NCBI GenBank assembly: GCA_014762755.1
Contig: JABURI010000116.1
Span: 1-36,617, forward strand
Origin: Marinobacter sp.
GTDB taxonomy: Bacteria > Pseudomonadota > Gammaproteobacteria > Pseudomonadales > Oleiphilaceae
Reading direction: 5' to 3'
DNA: 36,617 bases
Positions 35,692-36,617 of the stretch are shown piece by piece. The notes under the pieces are model-generated. The model was given only the letters and a program-made list of their open reading frames with translations, did not search any database and was not told the DNA's origin. How positions within the stretch are numbered: the first letter of the stretch is position 1; every line of letters begins with the position of its first letter. The position numbers were made by a program, and so were the translations under genes.

Positions 35692-36615
35692 TTACTTCTT
35701 CGGATAGTCCCGCTTGTCGGAGCCGGTGTACAGCTGGCGCGGACGGCCGATGCGGTAGTTGCCGCTGACCATTTCGTTCCAGTGGGAGAACCAGCCAATG
35801 GTGCGGGCCATGGCAAAGATCACGGTGAACATGGAGGTCGGAATCCCGATCGCCTTCAGGATGATGCCGGAGTAGAAGTCGACGTTCGGGTACAGCTTGC
35901 GCTCCACGAAGTACTCGTCTTCCAGGGCAATCTTTTCCAGACGCTGTGCAATCTTGAGCAGCGGATCGTTTTCCAGGCCCAGCTCCTTCAGAACTTCGTG
36001 TGCGGTCTCGCGCATGACCTTGGCGCGGGGGTCGAAGTTCTTGTAAACGCGGTGACCAAAGCCCATCAGGCGGAAGGGATCGTCCTTGTCCTTGGCCTTC
36101 TCGATGAACTTCTCGATGTTGGCCTCGTCGCCGATCTCGGCCAGCATGTCCAGTACCGCCTCGTTGGCGCCACCGTGAGCCGGACCCCACAGGGCGGCAA
36201 TGCCGGAAGCGATACAGGCGTACGGGTTGGCGCCGGTGGAGCCGGCCAGACGCACGGTAGAAGTAGATGCGTTCTGCTCGTGGTCCGCGTGCAGGATGAA
36301 AATCTTGTCCATGGCCTTGGCCAGAACCGGGTTCGGCTTGTATTCCTCACAGGGAACGCCAAACATCATCTGCAGGAAGTTCTCGGAGTAGGACAGGTCG
36401 TTCCGCGGGTACATGAACGGCTGACCCAGGCTGTACTTGTAACACCAGGCGGCGATGGTCGGCATCTTGGCGATCAGGCGGTGCGCGGTGATCTGGCGCT
36501 GGGTCTCGTCGGTCACGTCCATCTGGTCGTGGTAGAACGCGGACAGGGCGCCGACCACGCCGCACATGATGGCCATCGGATGCGCGTCACGGCGGAAGCC
36601 GTTGAAGAAATTGCG
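35692..36615 (-). CDS. gltA: Citrate synthase (type II), C-terminal part
   Basis: The 3' part of gltA; the frame runs off the right edge (first visible residues [14 protein letters not shown]), about 308 residues before the stop at 35692. Citrate synthase condenses acetyl-CoA and oxaloacetate at the entry of the TCA cycle. Active-site motifs are present: [21 protein letters not shown] (His) and NVDFYSGI (Asp), with [15 protein letters not shown] for substrate/CoA binding. This matches the hexameric NADH-sensitive type II enzymes of gammaproteobacteria. The N-terminal domain lies outside the window. It ends at the hairpin 35637-35660. Confidence 0.96.
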   Translation of the reverse strand, partial: RNFFNGFRRDAHPMAIMCGVVGALSAFYHDQMDVTDETQRQITAHRLIAKMPTIAAWCYKYSLGQPFMYPRNDLSYSENFLQMMFGVPCEEYKPNPVLAKAMDKIFILHADHEQNASTSTVRLAGSTGANPYACIASGIAALWGPAHGGANEAVLDMLAEIGDEANIEKFIEKAKDKDDPFRLMGFGHRVYKNFDPRAKVMRETAHEVLKELGLENDPLLKIAQRLEKIALEDEYFVERKLYPNVDFYSGIILKAIGIPTSMFTVIFAMARTIGWFSHWNEMVSGNYRIGRPRQLYTGSDKRDYPKK

Positions 36616-36617
36616 CA

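Overview
The window is about 36.6 kb of a GC-rich gammaproteobacterial chromosome, most likely Marinobacter or a close relative. This rests on the fadB-fadA-topA order (also seen in Pseudomonas-type genomes), the housekeeping protein sequences and the palindromic GGGGTCAGATGAA-type intergenic repeats; no 16S gene is present to confirm it. Both edges cut housekeeping genes: fadB at the left and gltA (minus strand) at the right.

Layout. 1-5.9 kb is core: the end of fadB, fadA with a terminator, topA with a good sigma70-like promoter, a cluster of four palindromic repeats, and a beta-hydroxyacid dehydrogenase on the minus strand. 6.2-15.1 kb is a tightly overlapping operon for a compact type II secretion/type IV pilus-like machine: GspF, GspE, PilM/GspL-like, PilN-like, PilO/GspM-like, PilP/GspC-like, a lipoprotein secretin with TPR and cohesin-like domains, and three pseudopilins. 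Only 36 bp after the last pseudopilin comes a giant gene (15.1-25.7 kb, 3535 aa). It encodes a Sec-exported protein with discoidin-like, SpvB, FG-GAP/VCBS, TcdB-middle and RHS/YD regions and a C-terminal AHH-type nuclease, followed by a DUF1629/Imm11-like immunity gene.

25.7-32.3 kb is a toxin-variation zone. The last ~2.1 kb of the RHS-encoding region is repeated: a complete displaced cassette (26.57-29.99 kb) with a different, unrecognised toxin tip and its own AT-rich immunity gene, then a truncated third copy (30.25-31.12 kb), then a ~40 bp RHS crumb (about 32.23 kb) beside a transposase-like remnant. Neither displaced RHS copy has a credible translation start. Both are preceded by a 33-bp shared segment ending in a sequence matching the rrn antitermination element boxA (TGCTCTTTAACA). 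Parts of the repeat look identical in all copies while a middle block differs, which suggests gene conversion and tip swapping.

32.3-36.6 kb returns to ordinary genes: a small secreted helical protein, an M48 metalloprotease fused to a pilin-like C-terminus, an erythromycin-esterase-family protein, and gltA with a shared hairpin terminator.

Working model (inference): the F-E-M-N-O-P-secretin-pseudopilin operon is a dedicated envelope machine for exporting or displaying the giant RHS toxin. The downstream cassettes act as a silent store of alternative toxin/immunity tips that can recombine into the expressed gene through the repeated RHS arms.
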